From Trichomonas tenax (taxonomy: Eukaryota > Parabasalia > Trichomonadida > Trichomonadidae), in contig JALKBU010000199.1 in assembly GCA_023091735.1 (NCBI GenBank), positions 1 to 61,924 of the forward strand: a DNA stretch of 61,924 nt, read 5' to 3'. A model generated the notes under the pieces. It had not been told where the DNA came from. It saw nothing but the letters and a program-made list of their open reading frames with translations, and searched no databases. The position numbers and the translations under genes were made by a program. This document shows, in pieces, positions 10,117 to 21,118 of this stretch; position 1 is the first letter of the stretch; each line of letters opens with the position of its first letter.

Positions 10117-10158
10117 TATAAATTTTGTTACTTTTGTATCTCGTTTTTTATTTTATGC

Positions 10159-10187
10159 TGACATGTAAATACAAATTTGCCATGTAA
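10159..10187. promoter_or_regulatory. Pair of TGNCATGTAA motifs upstream of the coiled-coil gene
   Basis: TGACATGTAA at 10159-10168 and TGCCATGTAA at 10178-10187 are 19 bp apart and are followed by ATGTCAAATT. They lie upstream of the minus-strand gene that starts at 10116. The same word recurs throughout the window near gene starts, so a cis-regulatory role is inferred. Confidence 0.45.
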
Positions 10188-10380
10188 TATGTCAAATTAT
10201 GCCGAACTTTGATAACATTTTAAGAGCTAAAATTCAATGAAATCCTTTTAATGTATCATGAAAAATCGATACACAAGCATTTACAATGCATTCTAAAAGA
10301 TATTAAAATGAAGTTTTTATTTTGATAATGCATCAAGATAGTTTAGTACACTTTATTCGAATCAAAAAGTATAAGGGAAC

Positions 10381-10457
10381 AAAGGTACCATTATTCGAAT
10401 AGTATTCTATTAAGATTAATGGTACCTTTATTCCAATAAACCGTTTATTGGAATAAA
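10381..10457. repeat. Two adjacent perfect hairpins
   Basis: Stem one pairs AAAGGTACCATTA (10381-10393) with 10417-10429. Stem two pairs TTTATTCCAATAAA (10427-10440) with 10444-10457 around a 3-nt loop. The second arm carries TTGGAATAA, which also recurs four times at 23400-23520. It lies directly downstream of the glycine-rich pseudogene and could be a MITE relic. Confidence 0.6.
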
Positions 10458-10492
10458 GCCCAATGTTTTGCTGATTGTTGTTTTACTTGAAA

Positions 10493-10909
10493 TTAACGTG
10501 GGACAACAAAATAAACAGAATATAATGTTCTAAACATGTATCTGAAAAGCTTTGGATGAATCCTAGTTGCTGGGCATAGTTCTGTTGGAGATCTTAGTTT
10601 AATGATTCTAACATGACCATACCCAGTGTTTCCAATGATTTCATTTGTTCCATCTGGTTGGTTTCCAGGAATTGTATAACCATCAACAAGCTCCTCCGAA
10701 ATATAAGAAGAACCGCCTCCTGATCCACGACAATAACAACCTCCCGAAGCTCCACCATAATAGCCACCTCCGCCTTCATTTGAGCTATCTCTATAATCAT
10801 TAACAGTTGAAATCTTACTGGCACCAACATGCCCTCCTACATATTCAAAAGTATCGCATTCAATAGAGCCGCCAGAAAAATTATAGGCAGAAAATGGAAA
10901 ACAAGAGCT
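10493..10909 (-). pseudogene. Glycine-rich surface-protein fragment (C-terminal part)
   Basis: An open stretch of 138 codons without a usable ATG, ending in TAA at 10493-10495 and bounded upstream by TAA at 10910-10912. It contains NEGGGGYYGGASGG, then GSGGGSSYISEEL and GNTGYGHVRIIKL. This is the C-terminal wording of the glycine-rich domain (Pfam Gly_rich, ALK/LTK-like) that is abundant in trichomonads. The first part of the domain is missing. In other frames just upstream a YPGGF word survives (about 10960), as expected of a decayed 5' region. The last 25 residues (after LRSPTELCPATRIHP) read into unrelated sequence. Confidence 0.7.
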
Positions 10910-11531
10910 TTAGGGATCGGAGAATCAACTACAGTAATCGCTAGCGAAGGAAATCCTCCGGGATAGGAGTGCTATTCGAAAATTTTTAAACGGGCACTTC
11001 AAGGTCAAAAATCATTACTTTGTTTTGGGTGTTTAGAAGTAGCATTAGATGGAGATTATCGATCTTCGGTATTTCGCCTAACCTTTGAGAGAGATGGGAA
11101 AAAATTCTTATCATCCTCATTAAGACGGAAAAGTACAACGATAGGCCTTAATGGTTCTTCCTTGTACTAATTCTTGACGACAAACTTTAAAATGTGACCA
11201 CGCGTTATACACAGCTATATAGTGCTCAGACAGGGGACCTCACTCTATGAATTTCATTATATATTCATAAAATCGTAATTTATATAATCGGCGTCAGACT
11301 TGTTAATAGAATCATCGAAAGGGCAAAATCGCGACTATGGTATTATAGATGTACCATAAGACTGCATGACCCAAATGGCAGTTAATACCGAGAACTTTAC
11401 ATCAAAATCTCATAACTAAATTGAGCTTATTTTACCAAAGTGTTTGAGTCCAAATTATTAATCCAACAAATGAGAGTTATGTTGAAAGAAGAGTAGCAAT
11501 GATAAAACATACACTATAAAACATTTTAATA
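10910..11531. other. Decayed sequence between two pseudogenes
   Basis: No clean frame. YPGGF-like wording near 10960 suggests remnants of the glycine-rich gene; the remainder shows nothing recognisable. Confidence 0.4.
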
Positions 11532-13418
11532 TCACTGATTTGGTGCATAGTATTTTTTAAGTGATTTCAGGAAATCATGTTCATGACGCCCTTTAGCAAA
11601 TGCAATGACTGTTTTGCCGCTATTGTTCTTCAAATCGATCTTAGCATCTTTCAATTTAAGTAGACCAATAACACTTTGTTGATCCATTCTTGCTGCGAGC
11701 ATCAAAGGCGTCATTCCGCTTCTTGTCTGAAGATTTGGATCAGCGCCGTTTTCAAGCAATAAATCAACAGCTTCTACATTACCTTTCATAGCTGCATAAT
11801 GAAGAGCTGCTGCTCCTTGTGAGTCTAATGCGTTTATTTTGGCTCCATTCTCTAATATTATAATAATTGATGCTATGTCATTGTTTGAAGCAGCGCAATG
11901 CAAAAGCATATCTCCATCTTGGCTCTGAACACTCGGCCGAAGTCCTCGAGCAAACAAATACTTCAAAGCGTGGGATGATTGGAATTTAACAGCTGCAAAA
12001 GCAAATGGAATTATATTGTTGACAACTATGTTTTTATTCTTCTTGATAAATTGCTTGAAGTCTTCTTTTGATTTGCAACTTGAAATCTTTCCAATGGAGT
12101 GTTGTAATTTAGAAAGAATCTGTCTTATCTCATCATTCTTCGCTAAATCTAATGCTGTTTTTCCATTCTTATCTTTGGTTAAAACTGCTCCATATCTGAC
12201 GAATTCTTTCACTATATATGTATATCCTCTTGCAGCAGCAATATGGAGAGGTGTCAATTTGTTTGGCGTCTCACAACCCACAATTGCGTTCTTCAAAAGA
12301 AGTATTTTAACAAAGTCATAATCGCCTAATTTTGTTGTGTGATGAAGCATTGTTTTTCCTTTAGAGTTTTTCGAATTGATGTTAAATCCACTGTCTAATA
12401 TAATCAATAATAATGACATGCGTTTTGTTTCTATTGTTTCAAATGCTACATCAGGAGAAACTATTTCACCTAAATATTTGATTCTTAGCATTAGTTTGAG
12501 CGTTTCACCTTTTGCCAATTTTAATGCTGTTTTTTGATTTGTGTTTTCTAAAAGATTTGCGCCGCCTTGAATCAATACAAATGATGCTTCTTCAAGACCA
12601 TTCAGTGCTGCAACGTGCAAAGCTGTATTTCCTGATCCTGGCTCTCTTGAATCAGGAGAAACACCATTTTTGATCAAAAATGAAATTATTTTCAGTTTTG
12701 AATCTTTTACAGCTTTAATCAGAAAATCACCACCGAAAAGCTTAATTCTATTAATGTCTTCATTGCAAAACTGTATGAAATCATCATATTCCTTTGTTTT
12801 CAATATCTCTATTCCTTCATTTCGCTGCTTTGTTTCATCAAAAAGTTGGATGATTTTTTGATCCGGATTTTTGTGATTTTGAGCATAATCAAGTGGTGTA
12901 TGTCTGTTTTCATCTTCCATTAAAACAGCACCGGACTTGATCAGTAACTCTGATATTCTGATATTATTGTTCCTCGCTGCATAATGTAAAGGAGTTAAGC
13001 GATCAAGTGTCCGAGCATTTGGATTTGCGCCTTTGTCGAGCAAAAACTTGGTCATATCAAAACTATTTGCTAAGCAAGATACATGCAAAGGTGTTAGTGA
13101 ATATGCTGACTCGGCATCTATAAACATGTGAAAATCCATCAGATAATTTGCAAAATTCACACTATTGTACAATCCACAAAGGTGGAGTATATTATAGCCT
13201 GTGTCATCCGTCGTTATATTAATATCAGCTCCTTTTTCGATAAGAATTTTAGCAATATCAAACTTCCGTGTTTTAATGCAATATAATAAGACCGGAAAAC
13301 CGTAAATTTAAAAATGAATATCTTTTGTATCTAATATCTGGTGCGGGTTGAATTCCAATGTGTTCAAAATCCCTTGAATGTAATTCCCGTCAACTAAATC
13401 GAAGATGTTTGTTTCCAT
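11532..13418 (-). pseudogene. Ankyrin-repeat gene with one in-frame stop
   Basis: Coding begins at ATG 13418 (METNIFDLVDGNYIQGILN), reads 36 codons, meets TAA at 13308-13310, and continues in the same frame (IYGFPVLLYCIKTRKFDIAK) without interruption to the stop at 11532. About 13 ankyrin repeats follow in two groups separated by helical linkers, with standard words such as TPLHVSC, GANPNARTLDRLTPLHYAA and GADPNLQTRSGMTPLMLAA. Total length would be about 628 residues. Apart from the single stop the frame is intact, so this is a very young pseudogene, a sequencing error, a stop read through, or a protein that restarts at a later ATG (13142). The tRNA gene lies 42 bp upstream. Confidence 0.85.
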
Positions 13419-13459
13419 TGACACTTTTAAAAAATTTCTAACGGAAAAAGAAAAATAAG

Positions 13460-13532
13460 TGCCTACGACCGGAGTTGAACCGGCGACCTTGCGCTTACAA
13501 GGCGCACGCAATAACCACTATGCTACGCAGGC
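13460..13532 (-). tRNA. tRNA-Thr (anticodon UGU)
   Basis: A full cloverleaf can be read on the minus strand. The acceptor arm GCCTGCG pairs with CGTAGGC (one G-U), the anticodon stem TGCGC pairs with GCGCA around loop CTTGTAA, and the T arm is GCCGG-TTCAACT-CCGGT. The internal promoter is present as an A box (TAGCATAGTGG) and B box (GGTTCAACTCC). Anticodon TGT gives threonine. There is no intron. The discriminator base is A at 13460, and a T-run on the minus strand just downstream fits a Pol III terminator. Confidence 0.95.
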
Positions 13533-14639
13533 TTTACATTTACAAAATCTATTTCGAATTTAAAATGATATGTCAACATTCATATTAAAGACAATAAGAT
13601 CCATGGATGTATATAATATGACTCAATAAACGGTTTATTTAGAGATGCAAATTTGGAAATAATCCTGAATTTTCCAGATTCCATTTTTTAAAGCTTCTTG
13701 TCATTTTGTTTTTAAAATCCTATTATTTGTCACAAAAATAGAGGAATTCAATTTCAAGATATAGAGCCATCGCAGTTACACACAGAAACATCTTCATACC
13801 TAATTTGAACAATTAGTAGTATCTTCAGCAGCAACATAACAAAACTGTACTGGATTTGTGCTTTTGCCCATGTTTCCACAGACTTTCATTCAACCACATA
13901 TGCTTCGTTATAAGCATCTTCCCAACTGCTATGCAAAAGTCAAGCGAAGGATGTTAATGTATTCTTACATTCTTTTGGCATCAACATAAAAATGTGGACT
14001 GTTATTGAAAAGTGACGTTTCATAGATTGTGAGAATGAATTCTCATTATTGGATAGCATCGCATCGACTGATGAATTCATGTCGACATCAATGCACTTCA
14101 ATACCCTCAATCTATTTAGGATGCCGATAAAATCAAAATGGAGTAAAATTCAAACGTTGAAGAATGGCCTTGTTTCATTATATCGCGTTTATTTCATGTG
14201 ATTTAACCCCAATTTCATCATCATATTAAACACTTTGAAATCAGGATGAATGCAATGATTTTCTTCACATATGCTCTGTTATTTAAGAAGAGAATGTTCA
14301 TAGAAACTATTTCAACCAAGTAAATATTCTTTGCAATTATTCTAGAAGAATTATTTCATGTCGCTTCTGAGCAGAGATATCAATGCCTAGGAATGGCAAT
14401 GAGGAAAGTGTTCGAAAATGTAATGCTTGGAGGATTATCTACCATTTAATAGAGTTAGAATCACAGTGAACACTTTTTAAGGGATCAAGTGTCTTAAAAT
14501 CGTCAAAGCATCATTTTGGATTAAAGTTCATAACAGATATTATGCATTTGATGATAATAGAGCAATTTTTGAAATTGACAATTTTTTGTCAACTGAGAGT
14601 TTTGATTCGAACTAATTTGACGTCAAAATTGTCAAAAAA
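13533..14639. other. Gene-free spacer, 1.1 kb
   Basis: No coding region of quality. The last 70 bp carry TTGACAATTTTTTGTCAA and GACGTCAAAATTGTCAAA, promoter-like words found before other genes here. Confidence 0.45.
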
Positions 14640-15179
14640 ATGAATGCATTGATTTTAAGTTTATTTCTCTTCGGCAGAACCAAATCTCCTGACTCCAATG
14701 GGTTCTTTAAGAGCTCCGACTCATGGTGCTGGGATAAATCTCCTTCTTATGGAAATTTACAAGTTAATGGTCCAAGAAGCGAAGTTTTCTATTCAGAGAG
14801 TGTAGATGACATTAAAAATAGGATCTTAAAGCTGGGATTGATCAGTGAAGACGTTCTTTCCAGATATCTTAAAAAATTAAGAATTAATGATAAGTTTACA
14901 GAATCTAGTATTACATCATTTGATTTCTCAATGGATGGAATCAGTTCCGACGAAGGAACACGGAAAGCATCACTAAAAGCAGGATATCTAAAATCTCGTG
15001 TTGGAGTCCACAATGAAACGAACAATAAAGCATACGAAGTTTCTCTACACCGGTCTGAAGTGTCAAGTATCAACAAAGCAACAAGAAGGTGCAGACAAGA
15101 AAACGCGATGAGTTCAAATATTGCAATTTTCGATCTCGAATACTTGCTTTGCTTGTCAAATATCAAGACAAACAGATAG
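14640..15179 (+). CDS. Unknown protein
   Basis: 179 residues from ATG. A short hydrophobic start (MNALILSLFLFGRTKS) might be a signal peptide, but is barely long enough. The rest is polar and Ser-rich, with one amphipathic helix pair (VDDIKNRILKLGLISEDVLSRYLKKL, about residues 55-80) and a basic segment (INKATRRCRQEN). I do not recognise a family. Tandem GTCAAAA motifs sit directly upstream of the ATG, which supports a real gene. Confidence 0.5.
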   Translation: MNALILSLFLFGRTKSPDSNGFFKSSDSWCWDKSPSYGNLQVNGPRSEVFYSESVDDIKNRILKLGLISEDVLSRYLKKLRINDKFTESSITSFDFSMDGISSDEGTRKASLKAGYLKSRVGVHNETNNKAYEVSLHRSEVSSINKATRRCRQENAMSSNIAIFDLEYLLCLSNIKTNR

Positions 15180-16010
15180 CTTATACGCATCAGTTTGTCA
15201 TGGAATTTGACAAGCAAAGCAATTTGTAGTTTATAATTCTCCGTTAATAGATACCATCAAAAATGATCAATTTCTGGTACAAATTCTCCAGGCATTTGCT
15301 GTTCTGGAGAGTTTTTACTAGAAATTGAAATTTATATTTTTGGGAAAAATTATCGACTTCTGGCACCAGCAAACACTAAAATTACATCTACAGAGCACAA
15401 GTATTCGATGCATACTATACATAATGAAATGTAGCGTTCAGCTATATTTCAAGATCAAATACCATTGAGAAAGACGTGTTTCCTGCCCATTTTCTTCAAT
15501 GCAGCAATGTTCTGTATGATGTGAGCAAGAAGCATGTCATTTACAATGATATTTGATCTTTTTGATTATAATATCTGCTTTCTAAGCTACTTTACAGCAT
15601 TTTATTGATTTGAACGCGAATGCATGATCAACAGAGTTACTGTGAACTTTAAGGTATCTCAAAAATTACAGAATCACGCAATTTTGCTTTATTTTTACAG
15701 AAACATCTATAATTCAATCTATTTTATCCTTCTGTATACACAGGAGGGCGACAGAGAATGGAATATAGTTGCTTATAGTTATTTTTCATTAGTTTGATAA
15801 TATTAAATAGAGTTCTGATACTTTTGATAGGCGATAAAAAATGCACAGTGTATATGCATGAATTCTACTTATGCTTATTAATCTATGTGGTCAATATTGA
15901 AATCAGTATTAAAAACTTAATAAAAAAAGACTAATTTTTATATAATTAGATTGTAAATGTGCAATATATAATATGTGCATGTGTTAAAAATACAATTTCT
16001 GATTTTTTTT

Positions 16011-16040
16011 TTTGACATTTTGACGCAATCACTTTACATT
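16011..16040 (+). promoter_or_regulatory. Orphan promoter-like motif
   Basis: TTTACATTGTCAAAATT here is almost the same as the words placed just upstream of the ATGs at 4418 and 14640, but no ORF follows for 1.7 kb. It may mark a non-coding transcript or be a chance or relic copy. Confidence 0.3.
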
Positions 16041-17306
16041 GTCAAAATTATATATCACAAGCATTTTTGCTATTTACACTGTTTCTGATAAGTTTCTCTG
16101 TGCAAGCAGGATGTACACGTATACAAAATAATATATACTGAATAGCATCAAAATTTAAGTGGATATTTTTAATATTTTCTCATTCACGTCCATATACATG
16201 TTGGATGCTCAACGCAGTATGTGAAAGCAAGTACCCAAGTACATATGTTATGGAATAAGAGACTTGAGAAAATTTGTTTTCTGAATTTGAGGCTTGTGAA
16301 AGCGCAGAATTGATACACTCTCATATGAGTAGTATAGTGTTACTTTTAATCGGACATAGCATATGATATTTTTTTGAAGAAACTAATCATATGTTATAAT
16401 TAGCTATTTATGATAAACAAATGCTCTACATACGCTATAATTTAGTGTTTCATGTCAAACAACCCCAATCACTCTTTTGAATATAAGATATTACATATTT
16501 TTCATAAAATATTATAATAAACCATCAAAAACTGCGTGCATGTAATAAGGTATCTTTGAATAGCATGCAGACTTCTTAAATACACACAATTTCATGGATT
16601 AAGCAATCACAATAATTCTAGCATCTGGAGAATGTACATTAGCACAAATATTGATACAAAGGCAACAACAATATACAACTCGATGCAAAAGTATATAACA
16701 GTACTATAGTATATGAGTATAATAACTGATATGCTGCTTATGATCTTCTTGATGTGATGCACTCCAAATAACACATCAGGATTCAGTCACTTTTGAGATA
16801 TTAATTTAGAGTGTATCTGGACAATGCAGCAATAACAATGATAAACAACTAGATAACACATCTTATTAACATCAAAATATTATATACTCACTACCTATTA
16901 GTTAATGTCACACATTTCCTGTTATAGGCAATTTTGATTTCATTATCTTGAAGGCTTATATAGTGTTATTGATTTGAATTCATATAACACATACTTCATA
17001 TATTCTAGATTCAATGTGTTAATGTTAATACAACATTTTAACACTGAGATCTAAAATCTGTTGAGAGGGAAATTCGGGAATATTACAATACACACTTCAC
17101 AGTTATATACAGTGTTGCTTACACTATCATAGTCTAACAATTATATTTCCTGATTTAAATATTTTTTGTTTAATAATATCCCGAGATGGGGGATGAAATT
17201 TTAGAATCGCTTCAAACTCTCAGAGATCATGGACAAACATATTGCCCATCTGTCTGTATTACCATAAGGCCAGATGTTGATTATTGTCCGAGATAAGGCC
17301 AAAAAT

Positions 17307-17340
17307 ACAAACTATACCAAAAATTTTCGGTATAGTTTGT
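17307..17340. repeat. 12-bp perfect hairpin
   Basis: ACAAACTATACC (17307-17318) pairs with GGTATAGTTTGT (17329-17340) around a 10-nt loop. No adjacent gene explains it as a terminator. Confidence 0.55.
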
Positions 17341-17767
17341 CTTCTCCTCATCGCTATATCTTCATGGATAATTAGAATTTTACAAATTCATTTGGTGGAT
17401 ATGCCATAACTCACGATAAGCATCTTATTTATATCATCAAAACACATCGTTAAAATTCCAACCACTAAATTCAAAAAGTATTCTCTCGACGTAATGTTTC
17501 ATTTGCAAAAACATCATGCAGTGAATATAAATCATTGCATACTATACCATTTGGTTCTTCTTTTATTACATTATGATGTTGTATGACTAATAATGATTGA
17601 AATATCAAATTACCCGAATGATTCGAGATTAAAATTCAAAATTATGTAAAATCGATAAAATCTTAATTAATTGGTTTACTTATTTGCGAAATGCCTAAAT
17701 TTAAAATTTAAAGTCGAATAAGAAAAATGTCATTTTCAATAAACGTGACAACTTAAAATTTTTCACG

Positions 17768-18478
17768 ATGCATAATTTTTGGTCGAAGACAAAAGAGACA
17801 TTGACAATCGGTGTTGGAACTGTCGCAGACATCACCGGTGCAAAGAAGCTTCCTGCTGATACTGATTATTCCGAGAGATTGCAAACTCTTGGCAACATTG
17901 AAACTCATATTAAGACATTGATTAAGTCTTTGGAGAGTTTCGCTGCTTCTTTGGAGAATTTTGGTGACGTTCAAGCAGAAGTTTCCTCCCAATACGCAAA
18001 ATCTTTCGAAAAAGGCACCGGATCTTTCCATGATTACTCAATTCAACTCGATACAGCTGCAAAATCATGCAAAGAGACGATACATTCATCGCAGAAAGTG
18101 TTTTTGGCAACAGCTGTCGCTCCTCTTGAAGATGCAATCCAAGAGATTCAAAGATTGAAGAAAGAGTCTGATTTGAGGAAGGAAGCTTTAATTCTCCTCA
18201 ATTCGCAGGAACAGAAGTATAACAAGTCCGCCGAGAAAGGAAAAATTGGTCAAGATGATGAATCGAAGCTTCTTCAGAGACGCGCTGAGTATCACAAACA
18301 CCACCACGAGTTTATTACAGGCGTTGACGCTTTGGACAAGAAAAAGGATCAAATCTTTGGAAAGGCTTTAGCCGAATACAAGAAGCAACTGAACTTAGTT
18401 GTTACACATATGCAGAAGGGATTCGTTGAGGATCTCAAAGGTGCTCCAGAATTCCCATCACTTGAAGAAAAGAAATAA
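17768..18478 (+). CDS. BAR-domain protein
   Basis: 236 residues from ATG, nearly the length of one BAR domain (about 220-240). BAR dimers bind and curve membranes in endocytosis and tubule formation. An N-terminal amphipathic-looking stretch (MHNFWSKTKETLTIGVGTVA) precedes three long helices. The second helix carries the conserved ending PLEDAIQEIQRLKKESDLRK; after a short turn (EKGKIGQDDE) the last helix is basic and aromatic (AEYHKHHHEFITGVDALDKK; FGKALAEYKKQLN). No SH3 or PX domain is attached. An amphiphysin/BIN3 or sorting-nexin-like role is plausible, and Vps26 occurs in the same window, but a functional link is only inference. TGTCATTTT and GTGACAAC words lie within 40 bp upstream. Confidence 0.85.
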   Translation: MHNFWSKTKETLTIGVGTVADITGAKKLPADTDYSERLQTLGNIETHIKTLIKSLESFAASLENFGDVQAEVSSQYAKSFEKGTGSFHDYSIQLDTAAKSCKETIHSSQKVFLATAVAPLEDAIQEIQRLKKESDLRKEALILLNSQEQKYNKSAEKGKIGQDDESKLLQRRAEYHKHHHEFITGVDALDKKKDQIFGKALAEYKKQLNLVVTHMQKGFVEDLKGAPEFPSLEEKK

Positions 18479-18840
18479 TTTTAATATTAAAATGTAAATT
18501 TCAAACCTTTGCATCTTGTAAAAACATAAAACAACTGTAATACTTAGCATACTTTCTTTATTTCATCATAAAAACATATTGAAAAATTGGATCAAAATTA
18601 ACTCACATCAGAATATGATATTTTAATATAAAGTATTCGATTTTCGCAAGGACAGAAGATAATTAAAGTCATTTTTAAGTGATTTTAATGAATAAAATCA
18701 ACTTGCTAACAAATAATAAAAAATATCAAATTAGGAATTATAAATGAACAAAAATTTCGTTAAAAATATAAATTCTGTATCATAGGGCATCCAAATATAA
18801 CAAAATTTCGAACACATCACGAACGTTTAGAAATTTTAGA
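18479..18840. other. Spacer
   Basis: AT-rich spacer before the kinesin gene; nothing else seen. Confidence 0.4.
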
Positions 18841-20865
18841 ATGAAATCTGCAATTCATGTATGTGTTCGAGTGAAGCCTTCGGACAACAAAAGTGAATAC
18901 TGGCGGATTAGTGACGACTGCAAATCGATTTCATGCGACAAAATGACAGACGCGAAGTGTTTTGATTATATTTTCTCTCCAAAGTCAGAATCACACGAAA
19001 TTTACAAAGAAGCAGCGAAACCTATCGTTGAGAACGCGTTTAACGGCATAAATGGCACAATTCTCGCTTATGGACAAACTGGATCAGGAAAAACATTCAC
19101 AATGAGTGGAACTGTTGAAAAACCTGGCATTATTGTACATGCTGTCAACGATATATTCGATATTATCAAGAAAAAATCAGACAAATACAAGATAAATGTT
19201 TATTTCTCGTTTTACGAAATATATTGCGAAAAATACAGAGATTTACTTGTAGATGACTCTGAGTCGAACTCAAGACAGTCATTTATTCAAGTAAAAGCAA
19301 ATGATTCTGCCGAGATATTAAAATTATTACAAGAAGGCAACGAAAGACGTTCAATTGGCGCTACAAAGATGAATAACCAAAGCAGTAGATCACATTCTCT
19401 CGCTAAAATCAGCTTAAACATTCAACCATTGCAATCAACAGAACCAAGTCTCGCTTCTGATCTATTTTTGGTAGATTTGGCCGGCTCTGAGTGTATTTCC
19501 GATACTGAAGCGACTGGAAGCAGAAAAATTGAAGCAAAGAACATCAATGTCTCTCTTTTAAGTCTTTCAACTGTTGTTGATGCTTTAGTTCACAACAGAC
19601 CTGTTTCTTACGCGAATTCGAAGCTAACTAAAGATCTCAAGAACTCATTGGGCGGGAACTCGAAGACAGCAATCATTTGCACAATCAGCGGTGATGCACA
19701 ACAAAGATATGTTTCCGAGAACACTTTAAGATTTGCAAGTAATGCAATGAAAATTAAAAATGCTCCAAAAGCGAACGAAATTGTGTCCGACAAAGTCCTT
19801 ATTGAACAGCTAAAGTCTGAGATATTGTCATTGCAATCGAAATTGGCTTCTTTTGAAAATCAAGTTCCATATATGGAAATACAAGAATCGAGAAACAGAA
19901 TTGAAGAAATTACAACAACAATATTCGACGAGGGAAGAAAATCATACTCAAGACTTGCTGCTCCAAGGAAGTCTTATACAGCAAATATCGATTTATTAAA
20001 TCTTTCTGAAGAAGAAACCAGAAAATCTGAATCTAAAATTCCAGTGTTTAAAAAATCTATTCCAAATTTAATAAATCTCTCAGAAGACGAAAACAGCAGT
20101 GTAACAAGTGAAGTCGAAGCAGATAGACTGTGCATGGAGTTGTCTGACAAAGTTTTCAAAGAATCGAAGACAGAAATTATAAACATGGATAAAATCGAAA
20201 TCGAATCATTGAAAGAAAAAATTGAAAAATTAATTGCTGAAAAGAACGAAATGACAGAGAAACTTGCTCAAATTACAGAAGAATCCAGCAAATATAAAGC
20301 AGAACTTGAAAAATCTACAGAAGCAAATCTCAAAAATCAAAAAGAACTTGAAGAAATGTCGAACAAAATTAAATTATTATCCGAAGAAAACGAAAAACTA
20401 AAACAAGAGAAAGAAGATATTGTGAAAATGAAAGACGAAAAGAGGCAAGCAGAATGGGAAGTTTCGTATTATGTTAAAGCATTGACTCAGTTGCAACTAG
20501 AAAACGATAATCTCCAGAAACAAGTTAAGAAGAGTGAATATTCGGAGATTGTAACATCTCCTAAAAAGAAGAAAATTGGCAAAGAAAACGATAAATCATT
20601 ATCAAATATCGATAATGAGAACAAATTAGTGAACAAAATTCTTGATTCCCTTGAAGAACAAGAACCAGAAAAATATATTTCAGACCATATCGATGATGTA
20701 ATCATTCCAAAAATTGATGACGAAATAATTGATAAGATCGATAAATCGTATTACACGCGCGATGATTATTACATTCCGAGGACGAACGATAATGTCAGAT
20801 TGTTCTTCCATTTACTCACTACGGTTTTGTCATTCATATTATGTGTTTGTGTTATTGTATCATAA
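18841..20865 (+). CDS. Kinesin with C-terminal transmembrane anchor
   Basis: 674 residues from ATG. The motor domain is N-terminal (about 1-315): P-loop GQTGSGKT at 78-85, switch I NNQSSRSHSL, switch II FLVDLAGSE, and a final SENTLRFASNAMKIKN before the neck. The sequence around the motor end resembles kinesin-7/CENP-E types, but the family is not certain. A Ser-rich linker is followed by a long coiled coil (about 455-565, KEKIEKLIAEKNEMTEKLAQ). The last 23 residues (about 652-674) are one hydrophobic stretch, VRLFFHLLTTVLSFILCVCV plus three residues, preceded by charged residues. That is the layout of a tail-anchored membrane protein, which would tether the motor directly to an organelle. 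Confidence 0.9.
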   Translation: MKSAIHVCVRVKPSDNKSEYWRISDDCKSISCDKMTDAKCFDYIFSPKSESHEIYKEAAKPIVENAFNGINGTILAYGQTGSGKTFTMSGTVEKPGIIVHAVNDIFDIIKKKSDKYKINVYFSFYEIYCEKYRDLLVDDSESNSRQSFIQVKANDSAEILKLLQEGNERRSIGATKMNNQSSRSHSLAKISLNIQPLQSTEPSLASDLFLVDLAGSECISDTEATGSRKIEAKNINVSLLSLSTVVDALVHNRPVSYANSKLTKDLKNSLGGNSKTAIICTISGDAQQRYVSENTLRFASNAMKIKNAPKANEIVSDKVLIEQLKSEILSLQSKLASFENQVPYMEIQESRNRIEEITTTIFDEGRKSYSRLAAPRKSYTANIDLLNLSEEETRKSESKIPVFKKSIPNLINLSEDENSSVTSEVEADRLCMELSDKVFKESKTEIINMDKIEIESLKEKIEKLIAEKNEMTEKLAQITEESSKYKAELEKSTEANLKNQKELEEMSNKIKLLSEENEKLKQEKEDIVKMKDEKRQAEWEVSYYVKALTQLQLENDNLQKQVKKSEYSEIVTSPKKKKIGKENDKSLSNIDNENKLVNKILDSLEEQEPEKYISDHIDDVIIPKIDDEIIDKIDKSYYTRDDYYIPRTNDNVRLFFHLLTTVLSFILCVCVIVS

Positions 20866-21118
20866 ATAGTTAAAATGTTTATATGATTTCGAAATTTTAA
20901 ATGAATCAATGTCTCTAAAGAATCCATAAATTTTGTTGATTATCATTGTATGGTAAAGTGTAATCAACAATTGCAGAAAGATTCAAAAATGTTGATATTT
21001 TATAACTTCTTGGGTCATTTTTAATGTTATCGATGATGTAAAATTCCAAAAATTAGTGACGAAATAATTGAAAAGTTCGATGTTAAATTGTTCTTCCATC
21101 ATATTTCGAAAAGCAAAT

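Larger units (their letters stand above)
15180..17767. other. Long gene-free region, 2.6 kb
   Basis: No coding region. It holds one orphan promoter-like site (about 16011-16040) and one strong hairpin (17307-17340), each listed separately. Otherwise it is unique-looking AT-rich sequence. Confidence 0.5.

Noticed and set aside
13419..13511. Upstream extension of the ankyrin frame through the tRNA
   Set aside because: The first residues (RAPCKRKVAGSTPVVGT) are the well-known translation shadow of a tRNA gene; the true start is taken as ATG 13418.
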